From: Desulfofundulus thermobenzoicus | GTDB lineage: Bacteria; Bacillota; Desulfotomaculia; Desulfotomaculales; Desulfovirgulaceae | Assembly: GCF_009428905.1 (NCBI RefSeq) | Contig: NZ_WHYR01000003.1 | Coordinates: 48,450-112,449, forward strand | Length of the DNA: 64,000 bases | Direction of reading: 5' to 3' | Part shown: positions 45,834 to 55,064 of the stretch, piece by piece | Layout of the letters: every line of letters starts with the position of its first letter | Position numbering within the stretch: position 1 is the first letter of the stretch | The notes under the pieces: model-generated | The model's database searches: none | What the model saw: the letters and a program-made list of their open reading frames with translations, nothing else | What the model was told of the DNA's origin: nothing | Program-made: the position numbers and the translations under genes

Positions 45834-47078
45834 TCAGGCTTGGCCGCCGAAGTATTGCCGTAAAAGATTCACGTCAACCGCTTTCGCCATCGCCTCCTTT
45901 TCAGTAATCAATTCCATTGAAACAAGACTGGCCAGAAACTGGTCCATCAGAACCATACCATCGGCAGCACCGGTCTGTATCTTGGCCGGTATCTGGACAA
46001 TCTTGTTTTCCTGGATCAGTGACCGTATGGCGCTGTTGACCGCCATGATTTCCACCGCGCACACCCGACCTTTGCCGTCGGCACGCGGCAGCAACTGCTG
46101 CGAAATCACGCCTTTCAACACAGATGCCAACTGCACCCGAATCTGCTGCTGCTGGTGCGGAGGAAACACGTCGATGATCCGCGCCACGGTTTCCGCCGCC
46201 GTGTTCGTGTGCAGGGTGGACAGCACCAGGTGCCCGGTCTCCGCCGCCGTCATCGCCGTGGATATGGTTTCCAGGTCGCGCATCTCGCCGACCATGATGA
46301 TGTCCGGGTCCTCACGGAGCGCTGCTCTCAACCCTTCGGCAAAGCTGTCCACGTCGCTGCCAAGTTCTCGCTGATTGACGATAGACTTTCCGTGCGGGTG
46401 CATGTATTCAATCGGGTCCTCCAGGGTGATAATGTGACGTTCGGTTGTCTGGTTGACGTAGTTGATCATCGCAGCCAAGGTGGTTGATTTCCCGGAACCG
46501 GTCGGGCCGGTGACCAGTACGAGTCCCCTGGGCATGGCCGCGAAAGCGGCCAGCCGGTCTATAACCTTCCGGGAGTACGGGAAGAGATCACGTATGTCCT
46601 TGACGGTGACAGACAGTACGCGGCACGCCGCCGCCCACGCGCCGCGCTGTTTGAACAGGTTGACGCGGAAACGCGATACACCCGATATGGCGTAAGCCAT
46701 GTCAATGCTTTTCTTATCACTTTCATGATGTTTCCCTTTCAATAAAGGCTGACACAGACTGGCTATCCTTTCCGGGAACAGCGGCTCTTTAAGGGATGGG
46801 TTCGCTTGAAAAAGCCGATCCGCCTCAGCGCGAACGTCCGGCGGCCCGCTTTGCGCCAGCACGGTCAATTTCCACAACCTGCCGTTCAGTCGCACCACCG
46901 GAGGGACGCCGGCGGTAAGGTGAACGTCGGAAGCCCCGATGTTCACGGCAAAAGTCAGGAGCATGTCCAGATCACTTTTCCCCCGGTAATCGTGCACCGC
47001 CGCGGTAACACGCCTTCTAGGCGCATCCTGCGGGTCTGGATTTACGTTTTTGATGTCCGTCAAATCGTAATTCCTCAC
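45834..47078 (-). CDS. pilT: Type IV pilus retraction ATPase PilT
   Basis: 414 aa. Secretion ATPase with Walker A GPTGSGKSTTLAAM, Asp box TLEDPIEYMH, Walker B-like GEMRDLETISTAMTAAETGHLVLSTLHTN. The AIRSLIQENK segment is a PilT retraction signature. It powers pilus depolymerisation. The usual N-terminal PilT domain is preceded by about 50 extra residues, with DRLFQANPSLKEPLF inserted. It starts within the stop of the lytic transglycosylase gene (4-nt overlap). Confidence 0.93.
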   Translation of the reverse strand: MRNYDLTDIKNVNPDPQDAPRRRVTAAVHDYRGKSDLDMLLTFAVNIGASDVHLTAGVPPVVRLNGRLWKLTVLAQSGPPDVRAEADRLFQANPSLKEPLFPERIASLCQPLLKGKHHESDKKSIDMAYAISGVSRFRVNLFKQRGAWAAACRVLSVTVKDIRDLFPYSRKVIDRLAAFAAMPRGLVLVTGPTGSGKSTTLAAMINYVNQTTERHIITLEDPIEYMHPHGKSIVNQRELGSDVDSFAEGLRAALREDPDIIMVGEMRDLETISTAMTAAETGHLVLSTLHTNTAAETVARIIDVFPPHQQQQIRVQLASVLKGVISQQLLPRADGKGRVCAVEIMAVNSAIRSLIQENKIVQIPAKIQTGAADGMVLMDQFLASLVSMELITEKEAMAKAVDVNLLRQYFGGQA

Positions 47079-48385
47079 CGTGATTCCCCCTTTAGCGCAT
47101 TGTATTGGGCGATGACCACCCGGACGTAATTTTCCGCATACGGCGGCACGCCTTTATATTTGACGACGGCTTCCGGCCCGGCGTTATAAGCCGCCAGGGC
47201 ACACGCCAGGTCGCCGTTGAACCTCAGCAACTGTTCCTTCAAGTACCGCGCCCCGCCGTATATGTTTTGTGCAACGTCATAGGGAGCGGTAACGCCCTGG
47301 TCAGCCGCCGTGCCGGGCAGTAACTGCATGACGCCCATCGCCCCCTTCGAGGATGTACACGTTGGGTCAAAGCCGGATTCCTCAATGGCAACGGCTTTAA
47401 GCAGGTCAACGTCCACGCCGTATACCCGGGCGGCGTTCTTAAAGATTTGCTCCATACCGTCAGGCGGGCGCATTCCGATTTTCATGTGTTTCGCCCGTTT
47501 TTGCGCCGCATTTTCTTTGACGGCCTTCATCTGCACTGCCACTTCTTCCTGCTCTTTTTTCTGCGCGGCGAACCGCGAGAGATCCGGCCAGAAAGAAGCC
47601 ACCGGGTCAAAGAGCATGCCGCCTTTCTTAGCGGCCAGCGTAATGTCGCTTCTTGCTAAGGCCAGGGTACCGCCGCCGTGAACCGTAGTGTTCAAAGCGA
47701 CCGTCGGTGTTAAATTGCCGTAGGTCAATTCCACGCCGTTGCTGTCCACGGTGACGGAATCGCCGTAAACCGCCACGACTACGCCTCCGAAAACCGCTTT
47801 GACCGGTTCACCGGCACTTGCTGCCAGCGTTGCGGCGGCGTGGTAATTACACTCGCTGTCAAATCCGTATTGACCGATTACTTTTTCCTGAGCCGTGGGC
47901 CAGACCGGTTTCTCGTTCTTGTCCGGGACGAATGCAGAAGCGTGCGCGTTGCCGTTTTTGACCACCGCCGGCTTTGGCTCCGGTTGGAGCGAAACCGGTT
48001 TGTTAGCGGCAACTGATACCCCAGGCACCAATCCGGCCGTAAAAGATGCGGCCAATAGGGCGCATGCTCGCTTCTTCCGAAGAACATTAGACCTGAACCT
48101 GTTTGTTTTAACCTTTTTCCCCTTCTCCTTTCTCACGGATTTCCTGATGGCCCAACAGGTCAAAACATCGGATAGATCGGCCGGGTTCACAATTTTCACG
48201 TCAAGTCCCGAGTTCACCAATGACAGCGGCGCTCTTTTCGCCGCCAGGAGAACGGGCTTGCCGTAAAGATCCACTTCCCTTAAAAAACCGGGCGAAAAAG
48301 CCAGTATTACGTCCGCTCTGTATGGTTCGTTCACCGGAAAATGGCCTGCAGGCAGCATTTCCGGCTTATCGGTATAGATTTTCAA
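47075..48385 (-). CDS. Lytic transglycosylase with M23-like part and a shared N-terminal domain
   Basis: 436 aa from a TTG at 48385 (AAAGGAGGGG upstream). Residues 1-85 (KIYTDKPEMLPAGHFPVNEP ... DLSDVL) closely match the N-terminus of the 58862-60124 ATPase. A basic stretch and one hydrophobic helix (ACALLAASFTAGLVPGVSVAA, about 107-127) follow, then an M23-like segment (residues 165-250), and a C-terminal SLT domain with catalytic Glu in AVAIEESGFDPT and GAMGVMQLLPGTA, AYNAGPEAV. It probably opens peptidoglycan for pilus passage; the N-terminal domain stays cytoplasmic. Confidence 0.85.
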   Translation of the reverse strand: MKIYTDKPEMLPAGHFPVNEPYRADVILAFSPGFLREVDLYGKPVLLAAKRAPLSLVNSGLDVKIVNPADLSDVLTCWAIRKSVRKEKGKKVKTNRFRSNVLRKKRACALLAASFTAGLVPGVSVAANKPVSLQPEPKPAVVKNGNAHASAFVPDKNEKPVWPTAQEKVIGQYGFDSECNYHAAATLAASAGEPVKAVFGGVVVAVYGDSVTVDSNGVELTYGNLTPTVALNTTVHGGGTLALARSDITLAAKKGGMLFDPVASFWPDLSRFAAQKKEQEEVAVQMKAVKENAAQKRAKHMKIGMRPPDGMEQIFKNAARVYGVDVDLLKAVAIEESGFDPTCTSSKGAMGVMQLLPGTAADQGVTAPYDVAQNIYGGARYLKEQLLRFNGDLACALAAYNAGPEAVVKYKGVPPYAENYVRVVIAQYNALKGESR

Positions 48386-48408
48386 GGGGCACCCCTCCTT
48401 TCATTTTT

Positions 48409-48507
48409 CTATCAACTTCTACTAAAATTTAACATGCTGGCAAATAAACCAGGTTTCTCGGGCGATAAACACTGTCAATTCTAATAGAAGATATTAGAAG
48501 TTGATAG
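48409..48507. promoter_or_regulatory. Long-spaced 13-bp inverted repeat before the transglycosylase-pilT operon
   Basis: CTATCAACTTCTA (48409-48421) and TAGAAGTTGATAG (48495-48507) are perfect inverses 73 bp apart. Next to the second arm CTAATA-GAAGA-TATTAG forms a small nested repeat. It lies in the leader of the operon; a DNA-looping operator or a long-range RNA stem are possible. Confidence 0.5.
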
Positions 48508-48545
48508 ATTTACCGGAGCTCCTGCAAGATCTTGTCGCACAAAAA

Positions 48546-48564
48546 AACCAGCCCAAAGCTGGTT
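48546..48564 (-). terminator. Terminator of the pilB-pilO operon
   Basis: Minus strand AACCAGC loop GCTGGTT followed by TTTTT, 10 nt after the pilO stop. Confidence 0.9.
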
Positions 48565-48574
48565 GTTATCATCA

Positions 48575-49435
48575 TTACTCTTTTGTTGTTTGTTGTCCCG
48601 AAGCAGACGTTTGCGCGACTGTTTGCCCCGAACCGGGCGGTTGTGTTGCCGTTTGCCGCGGAACGGGTTGCGCCTGCGTATTGCTGTCCGGCAACACCTG
48701 ATTCACAAGGGGCAACTGCTGTCCCGCGCCCGGCTGGCTTTGCTGGACGGAACCTTGTGCCGGTTGAATATTTTGCGGTGGCTGCTTCAGAGCGAAAAAC
48801 GGGTTGTAATTGCCTGAAGGCGCAGTCACATATTGCGTTATTTCTGGTTTGCTCAACGAGTAAAATACGACAGTCAAATCGGCAGTGACATCGCCGGAAA
48901 CTCCTTCTTTGGCCGCTGAAATCTTAACTTCCCGCAACTCTGCAGGATTGCTGGCATTTTCGATGTCGTTCATCGCTTTAATCACATTCGGAAAGGCTCC
49001 CGTAACTTCCAGCTTGACCGGCACGGCCATCAGATGCCCCTGGTAAACCTTTTCCACCGGGTTGCCAGGCTGAACGGAATTTAGCTCCACGCCGTTTCTC
49101 TTACAGCAATCCGCTATTGTGTTTAATGTTTGGCCGGTATCCATATTAAGAGCAAACTTGCTGGATAAACGCCTAAACCTGTCCTGAGCATCCTTCAATG
49201 CCGCTTTTTGCATCGGAATGTCATCTGCTTTGGCTCTTTGAGCGGCGTAACTTGTTTTGGCGGTCAAGTATTTTCGATATGCGTCTTCCGCCGCGCGGAT
49301 GCCGGGCACAGCGAAATAAACGGTCAAAATTAATAGAATCGCTGCACCGATTGCTTTATACAGCTTTGTCCGGTCTTCCAGGAGATTTTTCAATGCATTA
49401 GTTAACTGGATTACCTGTATCCTGGTTAACTGCAC
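48575..49435 (-). CDS. pilO: PilO-like pilus alignment protein
   Basis: 286 aa from a GTG with GGGGGAA upstream. One N-terminal membrane helix (AIGAAILLILTVYFAVPGI), a coiled-coil (AYRKYLTAKTSYAAQRAKAD), and a ferredoxin-like PilO domain (LEVTGAFPNVIKAMNDIENA). The last 75 residues are a Gln/Pro-rich disordered tail. It joins PilM/PilN to link the cytoplasmic motor to the pilus. Overlaps the pilM-pilN gene by 38 nt. Confidence 0.85.
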   Translation of the reverse strand: MQLTRIQVIQLTNALKNLLEDRTKLYKAIGAAILLILTVYFAVPGIRAAEDAYRKYLTAKTSYAAQRAKADDIPMQKAALKDAQDRFRRLSSKFALNMDTGQTLNTIADCCKRNGVELNSVQPGNPVEKVYQGHLMAVPVKLEVTGAFPNVIKAMNDIENASNPAELREVKISAAKEGVSGDVTADLTVVFYSLSKPEITQYVTAPSGNYNPFFALKQPPQNIQPAQGSVQQSQPGAGQQLPLVNQVLPDSNTQAQPVPRQTATQPPGSGQTVAQTSASGQQTTKE

Positions 49436-50798
49436 TTAAAACGGTTCCCCCTTTCACGCCAACGCTTAAGGTAAACTTGTATGCGTCCAAATTATTATCA
49501 GTAACTACAGTCACAATTTTCGGATTTGTTGCCCAGGGCAACTTGCTCAAATTATCCCGAAAGGCCGCGATTGCGCTCACGCTGGTGGAGTATCCCTCGA
49601 TTTTGAAACCTGCCGGGGCGGGCGGCAATGTAGCGGCATTTTGCTGCGTATTATTTTGCCCGGGCGGCGATTGCTGCGCGGACTGCCCTTGCTGAACCGG
49701 CGCGGCCTGCGCTTGAACCTGTTGTCCCATCGTTTCTAAAGCGGTGAGCCAGCACTCTTTGGGTATGGCGTAACGCAAATCGTCCAATTCAAAGGTCGTG
49801 GGGAGCGGCGTGAAAGATTCCAGTACGGCGTTCCATTGCTGTATAGTTTGCGTCTGATTCGTAATAGCGTCGGATTGCGCCAGCGCCGGACGAAGGCCGA
49901 TCATCTCCTTTTCCATGGTTGTTGCCCGCACGGACCACCAGTTGCCGGCCGCCCACGGTCCGGTAACGAGACCAAGCCAAACCAGCGCCGCGCCGGCGGT
50001 TATCAACATATTCTTTTTCGCCGGCAAAACCGGCGTCTTGCTCAAAGTGATCTTCCTTTTGCCGCCGGGAGAAAAGTCCACGCCCGGCTTTGTAAACGGG
50101 TACAGGGCCATCCCGACGGCGGCCGCGTTTTCGGGCAAGTCATCACCTACGACCAGGATATCCGCCTTATCGGTGAACTCCTGCTTGTAATGGGTAATGG
50201 TGCGCCTGATTTCGAATTCTATATTGTCTCCGGCTATTTCCCGGGCAAATTCAAGGCAGTCTCTCCCGGCGACGATTCGCGCCCCAAAAGGCGTTTCTTC
50301 CAACACAATTATTGCCGTATCCGTATTTCCCGGGCGAAAATGTTTCGCTCCCCGCCACAGCGCCAGCACCCGCAAATCTATTACCGGCTTTTCATTCAAC
50401 CCAAACCGAAATACTTTGTTCGCCAAGATGCTGACTTGTTTTTGCGGGACCGCCGCCGCAATCACCAGCCAGCTCCCGAAAACGTTTCTCCCGGTTACGC
50501 AATGTCGTACGGACATGTCTTCCTCAATATCTTTGAATTGCCACTGAACGCTTTCCGGAATATCTTTTTCCCGGAGTTTTTCCGGCAACCGAAGCGATTT
50601 GAGCATTGTTTCCCGGCCCGGTAAAGCGGTTACGGGAAGAAGATTCCTCGGCATTTTGAACCGGTCGGCTACCCTTTTAACCGTATCCATGAAAGCCAGT
50701 CTTTCCTGGAAGACGATTTCCGGCTCGCCGCCGCGCAATTCAATGATTACAAAATCGTTCAGCTCATAATCTATTCCGGCGCAACTTTTTACTTTCAC
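49398..50798 (-). CDS. pilM: PilM-PilN fusion
   Basis: 466 aa from a GTG at 50798 with AAGGGGGG upstream, preferred over a weak TTG at 50828. Residues 1-270 are an actin-like PilM domain (CAGIDYELNDFVIIELRGG; IVVGDDLPENAAAVG). A membrane helix follows (MLITAGAALVWLGLVTGPWAAG, about 265-285) and then a PilN-like domain (LPTTFELDDLRYAIPKECWLT ... FKIEGYSTSVSAIAAFRDNLS) with a Gln-rich insert. PilM and PilN are usually separate genes; the fusion fixes their contact. Confidence 0.85.
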   Translation of the reverse strand: MKVKSCAGIDYELNDFVIIELRGGEPEIVFQERLAFMDTVKRVADRFKMPRNLLPVTALPGRETMLKSLRLPEKLREKDIPESVQWQFKDIEEDMSVRHCVTGRNVFGSWLVIAAAVPQKQVSILANKVFRFGLNEKPVIDLRVLALWRGAKHFRPGNTDTAIIVLEETPFGARIVAGRDCLEFAREIAGDNIEFEIRRTITHYKQEFTDKADILVVGDDLPENAAAVGMALYPFTKPGVDFSPGGKRKITLSKTPVLPAKKNMLITAGAALVWLGLVTGPWAAGNWWSVRATTMEKEMIGLRPALAQSDAITNQTQTIQQWNAVLESFTPLPTTFELDDLRYAIPKECWLTALETMGQQVQAQAAPVQQGQSAQQSPPGQNNTQQNAATLPPAPAGFKIEGYSTSVSAIAAFRDNLSKLPWATNPKIVTVVTDNNLDAYKFTLSVGVKGGTVLSAVNQDTGNPVN

Positions 50799-50818
50799 CC
50801 AGCACCCCCCTTTCCCTG

Positions 50819-51232
50819 CTATTGCCAATGCTGCGGGTAATATACAATGCTGAACGTTGCCTGTACTTCCCTGGTTACATTTCCACAGGCCCCTATAACA
50901 TCCACTTTTACAGTTTCCGTGGTTGAACCGTCCGGATTAGGTGTGGAACCAAGCTGCGTGACAGTGACGGTCTTGATCACCACGCCCGGTTCGCTCGGGT
51001 CCAGCGGACCTTCAATGTCTGCCCCGTTCCTCCACATGGGATATGTAACCAGTTTTTCCTTCGCCAGTTCCATGCCGCTGTCAGCTGCGCACCGGGCCTG
51101 GATGAACCGCCAGGCGCGCAACTCGTTTGCAGCCGACTGGGCGGCGAGACCTGCCGCTGCCATGCTTATCGTTGTTACGCACATCAATATCACAGTCACG
51201 ATGAGCAACGCCTGGCCCTTTTCGTTTTGCAA
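50819..51232 (-). CDS. PilX-like minor pilus assembly protein
   Basis: 137 aa from a TTG. Short basic leader MQNEKGQALLIVTVILMCVTTISMAAAGLAAQ followed by a globular domain, the PilX/GspK-like layout without a canonical prepilin Glu5. Part of the minor-pilin cluster with the two genes upstream. Confidence 0.7.
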   Translation of the reverse strand: MQNEKGQALLIVTVILMCVTTISMAAAGLAAQSAANELRAWRFIQARCAADSGMELAKEKLVTYPMWRNGADIEGPLDPSEPGVVIKTVTVTQLGSTPNPDGSTTETVKVDVIGACGNVTREVQATFSIVYYPQHWQ

Positions 51233-51250
51233 CCCAAAACCAACCCCCTT

Positions 51251-51697
51251 TTAAGGCCCTGCCACCAGCGGGTAAACCGTCACGTTTGCCTGCAGGTTTT
51301 TCCGCCCGTCAACCGTGCCTATGTTTACGGTCAGGATGATCGAATTGTTGACGCCCGGCTGGACGTTGAAGTTTCCGGTCACGTTTTGCGCTATCACGGT
51401 TGACGCGCCGCCGGTGGTTTTGACCAGGTTGTTTCCGGCAAAAGAAAATACGTCATTGCCGACAGTCACTGATTGCCCGCCGTTGTTGACGGCAATGTTC
51501 TGCGCGTTTTGTTCCCTCGCGTCCCGGATAATCCAAGATGCGGCGTTTTGCAACGCGCTGTAATTTTGATAACTGGAGGCGCTTTCTCTGTACGCCATCC
51601 CGGCGTACCGGAAAATCTCGAACCCGCCGATTACGATGATCGTGCCTATAAACATCGCAATTATGACTTCTATCAAGGTCATGCCTTTTTGATTCAC
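51251..51697 (-). CDS. Minor prepilin, PilW/GspJ-like
   Basis: 148 aa starting at the GTG that gives the class III leader MNQKG|MTLIEVIIAMFIG, with the conserved Glu5 after the cleavage site. A GTG four codons earlier (51709) is also possible. Beta-rich C-terminal domain with many Asn and Thr. Presumed pilus tip or initiator. Confidence 0.8.
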   Translation of the reverse strand: MNQKGMTLIEVIIAMFIGTIIVIGGFEIFRYAGMAYRESASSYQNYSALQNAASWIIRDAREQNAQNIAVNNGGQSVTVGNDVFSFAGNNLVKTTGGASTVIAQNVTGNFNVQPGVNNSIILTVNIGTVDGRKNLQANVTVYPLVAGP

Positions 51698-51717
51698 GAT
51701 TACGCACACCCGCCTTT

Positions 51718-52116
51718 TTAATTGGCCGGCTGGTCAACTGCCCGGTAAAAAGTTAATTTCTTATTCCGGCTTAGCGAACCAGGAACCGGGTAAGTCACTG
51801 TAACAGTTATTTTCTTCACGTAACCACCGGATTGGGTGGATACGTCCACGGCACGGGTAAAACCGGGATACTTGACCGCATCCACCGGCGCGGGCGGTTG
51901 CGAAACCACGTTATTAAACGGCAGGCCCATAATCAATTGTTCTTCCTGAAAGGCCAGATAACCGGCTACAGCCCCGGCGTCGGCGGCACGAGCGGCCTGG
52001 ATCGAGCGGGCCATCACGGCGCTCAATAAAAAAGAAGCGGCGCCGAAAATAAACATGGCAGCGATCACTGTGATCAGCGTATACCCGCGATCGTCAATCT
52101 TCCGCAAGCGCCACAA
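51718..52116 (-). CDS. Minor prepilin, PilV-like
   Basis: 132 aa from a TTG; leader MWRLRKIDDRG|YTLITVIAAMFIFG. The cleavage site is G|Y and position 5 is Thr in place of Glu, unusual for a pilin and typical of some PilV/GspI relatives. It overlaps the pilB gene by 23 nt. Confidence 0.7.
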   Translation of the reverse strand: MWRLRKIDDRGYTLITVIAAMFIFGAASFLLSAVMARSIQAARAADAGAVAGYLAFQEEQLIMGLPFNNVVSQPPAPVDAVKYPGFTRAVDVSTQSGGYVKKITVTVTYPVPGSLSRNKKLTFYRAVDQPAN

Positions 52117-53740
52117 TGCGCATCATCTCCTCCGGGGTGGTCACTCCCGCGAGAACCTTCGCTTTCACGTCTTCCAGAAGCGGGACCATGCCTTCTCTTA
52201 CAGCTACCTTGCGAATCATGTCTACCGGGGCGTTATCGCATATCAACTTCCGAACCTGTTGCGTTACGGGCATCAATTCCATCACCGCCGTCCGGCCCTT
52301 GTATCCTTTGTTGCACCGCAGGCAGCCTTTGCCGCGCACAATCGTTTTCGCGCCCGCCAGAATGTCCAGTGCCGGGTGGTCCGCCGGCAAAGCATACGGG
52401 ACGGAACATTTCGGACAATTCACCCTTATCAGTCGCTGCGCGATCACGCAGCGCAGCGTCGAAGCCACAAGGTAAGGCTTTACTCCCATTTCAATCAATC
52501 GCGCCGGAGCGGAAGCCGCGTCGTTGGTATGCAGCGTGGAAAGCACCAGGTGGCCGGTCATCGCCGCCCTGATGGCTAGTTGTGCCGTTTCCTCGTCCCG
52601 GATTTCTCCAAGCATGATCACGTCCGGGTCGTGCCGCAAAATAGCCCGCAGAACTGGCGCAAAGTCCAGTCCCGCCTTGCGGTTGATGGGCGTCTGGGAA
52701 ATGCCGTCTATTTCGTATTCCGGCGGGTCCTCCACAGTGACTATGTTTATGTCCCGGCTGTAAATTTCCATAATGGCGGCGTAAAGTGTGGTGGTTTTGC
52801 CGCTGCCGGTGGGACCGGTCATAATGATCATGCCGCCCCTGCCGGGGGCGTGTAGCATTTTTTTAAAAAGCGCCAGGTTCCGCCCGCCGTAGCCCAGGTT
52901 TTCCAGCTTCGGCACGACTTTCGTTTTGTCGAGTATGCGTAGCGTGATCTTTTCGCCGTAAATGGTCGCCAGGGTCGCCACTCTCAATTCCACCTCGCGA
53001 GGCGTTTTTAGCCTTATCTGACCGTCCTGCGGGAGCCTCCTTTCCGCTATATCCAACCCGGCCATCACCTTTATCCTGGTCACCACCTGCGGGTACATGC
53101 TTTTAGGAATCACCGTCACGTCGTGCAGAATGCCGTCGATCCTGTACCTGACGGAACAATTGTTCTTGCGCGGTTCAATGTGTATGTCGGTGGCATCGTC
53201 CAGAAGCGCCCGATCGATTAATTCCTGCACCGCCCGGGCGGCCGGCCCTTCGGCGTCGTCGATTTCTTCCGCAACTTCATCATCAGCGGTACCGTCATTG
53301 AAGATTTCATCGCCGTACCACTTATGGATCGCCCGCTCGATGTCTTCCGCCGGCGCTATTTCGGGCACGGCTTCCTTGTTTAAAACAAAACGCACCTCAT
53401 CGGTAACGGCGATATTAAACGGGTCGGACATGGCCAAGTATACCCTGTTGCCCTCCACCCGAACAGGAAAAACCCGGTGCTTTTTGATTATTTCCACCGG
53501 CACGTCTACGGCCGGCGGGTCGTTCCAAAAACCGGGACGGCATTTGCCGATATTGAACTGCGCAGCCAGCGCCGCCGCCAGGTCGTCGGCCGAAATGACG
53601 CCGTTCTTCACCAGGACGGCGCCCAATTTTTCGCCGGTTTTCTTCTGCTCTTCCAGCGCTTTCGCGATGTCTTCTCTTTTAACCAGTCCCTTTTTGACCA
53701 GCAATTCGCCCAGCCGGGCCATCTGTTTGTAAACGGCCAT
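52094..53740 (-). CDS. pilB: Type IV pilus assembly ATPase PilB
   Basis: 548 aa. N-terminal MshEN-like segment (LGELLVKKGLVKREDIAKALEEQKK) that in some PilB proteins binds c-di-GMP, then the ATPase core: Walker A TGPTGSGKTTTLYAAI, Asp box VEDPPEYEIDGI, Walker B LGEIRDEETAQLAIRAAMTGHLVLSTLHTN, and a tetracysteine zinc site (CPKCSVPY ... CLRCNKGYKGR). It powers pilus extension. AAAGGAG ribosome-binding site. Confidence 0.95.
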   Translation of the reverse strand: MAVYKQMARLGELLVKKGLVKREDIAKALEEQKKTGEKLGAVLVKNGVISADDLAAALAAQFNIGKCRPGFWNDPPAVDVPVEIIKKHRVFPVRVEGNRVYLAMSDPFNIAVTDEVRFVLNKEAVPEIAPAEDIERAIHKWYGDEIFNDGTADDEVAEEIDDAEGPAARAVQELIDRALLDDATDIHIEPRKNNCSVRYRIDGILHDVTVIPKSMYPQVVTRIKVMAGLDIAERRLPQDGQIRLKTPREVELRVATLATIYGEKITLRILDKTKVVPKLENLGYGGRNLALFKKMLHAPGRGGMIIMTGPTGSGKTTTLYAAIMEIYSRDINIVTVEDPPEYEIDGISQTPINRKAGLDFAPVLRAILRHDPDVIMLGEIRDEETAQLAIRAAMTGHLVLSTLHTNDAASAPARLIEMGVKPYLVASTLRCVIAQRLIRVNCPKCSVPYALPADHPALDILAGAKTIVRGKGCLRCNKGYKGRTAVMELMPVTQQVRKLICDNAPVDMIRKVAVREGMVPLLEDVKAKVLAGVTTPEEMMRIVALAED

Positions 53741-53757
53741 ATCAAAAACCGCTCCTT

Positions 53758-54972
53758 TCAGTGAATCGTTTTATAAATAGAAAATATTGGCGTGTATACG
53801 GCAATCAAAATGAACAGGACTATGCCGCCGACAATAATGATCAAAGATGCTTCGGCTATAGTGGGTATCTTCTGCATCATCATTTCCACTTCCACTTCAA
53901 ATAGGTCGGCGGCGTGGCTGAGCATTTCGTCCAGCCTCCCGGAACTTTCGCCTACAGCAATCATCTTTAGGCTTATTGGCGGCAGCCACCTGGACTTTTT
54001 CAACGCATCGCAAAGACGCTGGCCTTCCCTGACGCCATCCTGGGCCGCCAGGATTTCCCTTTTAAAAGACGTGAACCCCGATACTCTGGCGGTAACGGCA
54101 AGCGCCTGGGTAACCGGCACGCCAACACGGATCATCAGGCCCAAAGTGCGGCAGACGCGGGCGGCGGCGGCGCGGGTCATCAGCCGGCCAATTACCGGTA
54201 TGCGCGCGAAAACTTGTTCCATATAGTACCTGATCTTTTCGTCCAGCCACATTTTCCTGAAGATAAATACAGCAATAAAGGAACAAGCGATTGCCGCCGG
54301 CAGAATGAGGTTAAACCGTGCCGACAGAAAAAGCAGAAAACGGGTACTTGCGGGCAGGGGAACGTTGACGCTGGTCAAAAGGTCGGCAAATTTGGGCACA
54401 ACAAAGGTGAAGAGCACCAGCACTTCCAGCACCGACAGGCCCGCCACTATCGCCGGGTATGCCGCCGCCTGGCGTATGCGTCCCCAGAATCGCGCTTCCC
54501 CAGCGAAGTGTTCGGCCAGGTCGTTCATCGCGTCGTCCAGAGCGCCCGTCTCTTCGGCCGCCGCCACCATGTTACAGAACACCGGCGGAAAAATGCCGGG
54601 GTGTTTCTGAAACGCGCTGGACAGCGATAAGCCGTCGCGAACATCGTTCACTATGTCCAAAAGGGCGCTTTTAAAATTTTTCTTATCCGTTTGTTCCGCA
54701 ATGGCGTTGAGGGCTTCCAATATGGTTACCCCGGCGGCCAGAAGCGCGTGCATCTGGCGGCAGAAGAATTCCAATTCGCGGCTGCCGACTTTCGATCGGA
54801 ACGGCAGGAATCCAGATAACGCGGCATTGGTCGCCGGCCTGACACGCAGGACCGTAATCCGGTCCTCGCCGAATTTTTGCTTAACCTGAATAACGGCCTC
54901 GATTTTACTATGTGCCTCTACGGTGATTTCCCGCGTCTCAGAGTCGATATACCCGGTAACGGTATAAAGCAA
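53758..54972 (-). CDS. pilC: Type IV pilus platform protein PilC
   Basis: 404 aa from a TTG at 54972, chosen for GGAAGGTG 7 nt upstream; an ATG at 55041 lies within a terminator. Two GspF domains (SRELEFFCRQMHALLAAGVTILEALNAIAE and RAAAARVCRTLGLMIRVGVPVTQALAVTA) with three membrane helices. Inner membrane platform for pilus assembly, acting with PilB. Confidence 0.93.
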   Translation of the reverse strand: MLYTVTGYIDSETREITVEAHSKIEAVIQVKQKFGEDRITVLRVRPATNAALSGFLPFRSKVGSRELEFFCRQMHALLAAGVTILEALNAIAEQTDKKNFKSALLDIVNDVRDGLSLSSAFQKHPGIFPPVFCNMVAAAEETGALDDAMNDLAEHFAGEARFWGRIRQAAAYPAIVAGLSVLEVLVLFTFVVPKFADLLTSVNVPLPASTRFLLFLSARFNLILPAAIACSFIAVFIFRKMWLDEKIRYYMEQVFARIPVIGRLMTRAAAARVCRTLGLMIRVGVPVTQALAVTARVSGFTSFKREILAAQDGVREGQRLCDALKKSRWLPPISLKMIAVGESSGRLDEMLSHAADLFEVEVEMMMQKIPTIAEASLIIIVGGIVLFILIAVYTPIFSIYKTIH

Positions 54973-55027
54973 TGGACAACACCTTCCTTTGAAATCGAAG
55001 GAATTCCCGGCGGGGATCTTAAAAAAA

Positions 55028-55057
55028 TTAAGGCCCTCCATTTGGGAAGGGCCTTAA
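55028..55057 (-). terminator. Terminator between major pilins and pilC
   Basis: Minus strand TTAAGGCCCT loop AGGGCCTTAA followed by TTTTTTT, just past the stop of the first pilin. It lets pilins be expressed far above the machinery genes. Confidence 0.9.
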
Positions 55058-55064
55058 CAGTCGG

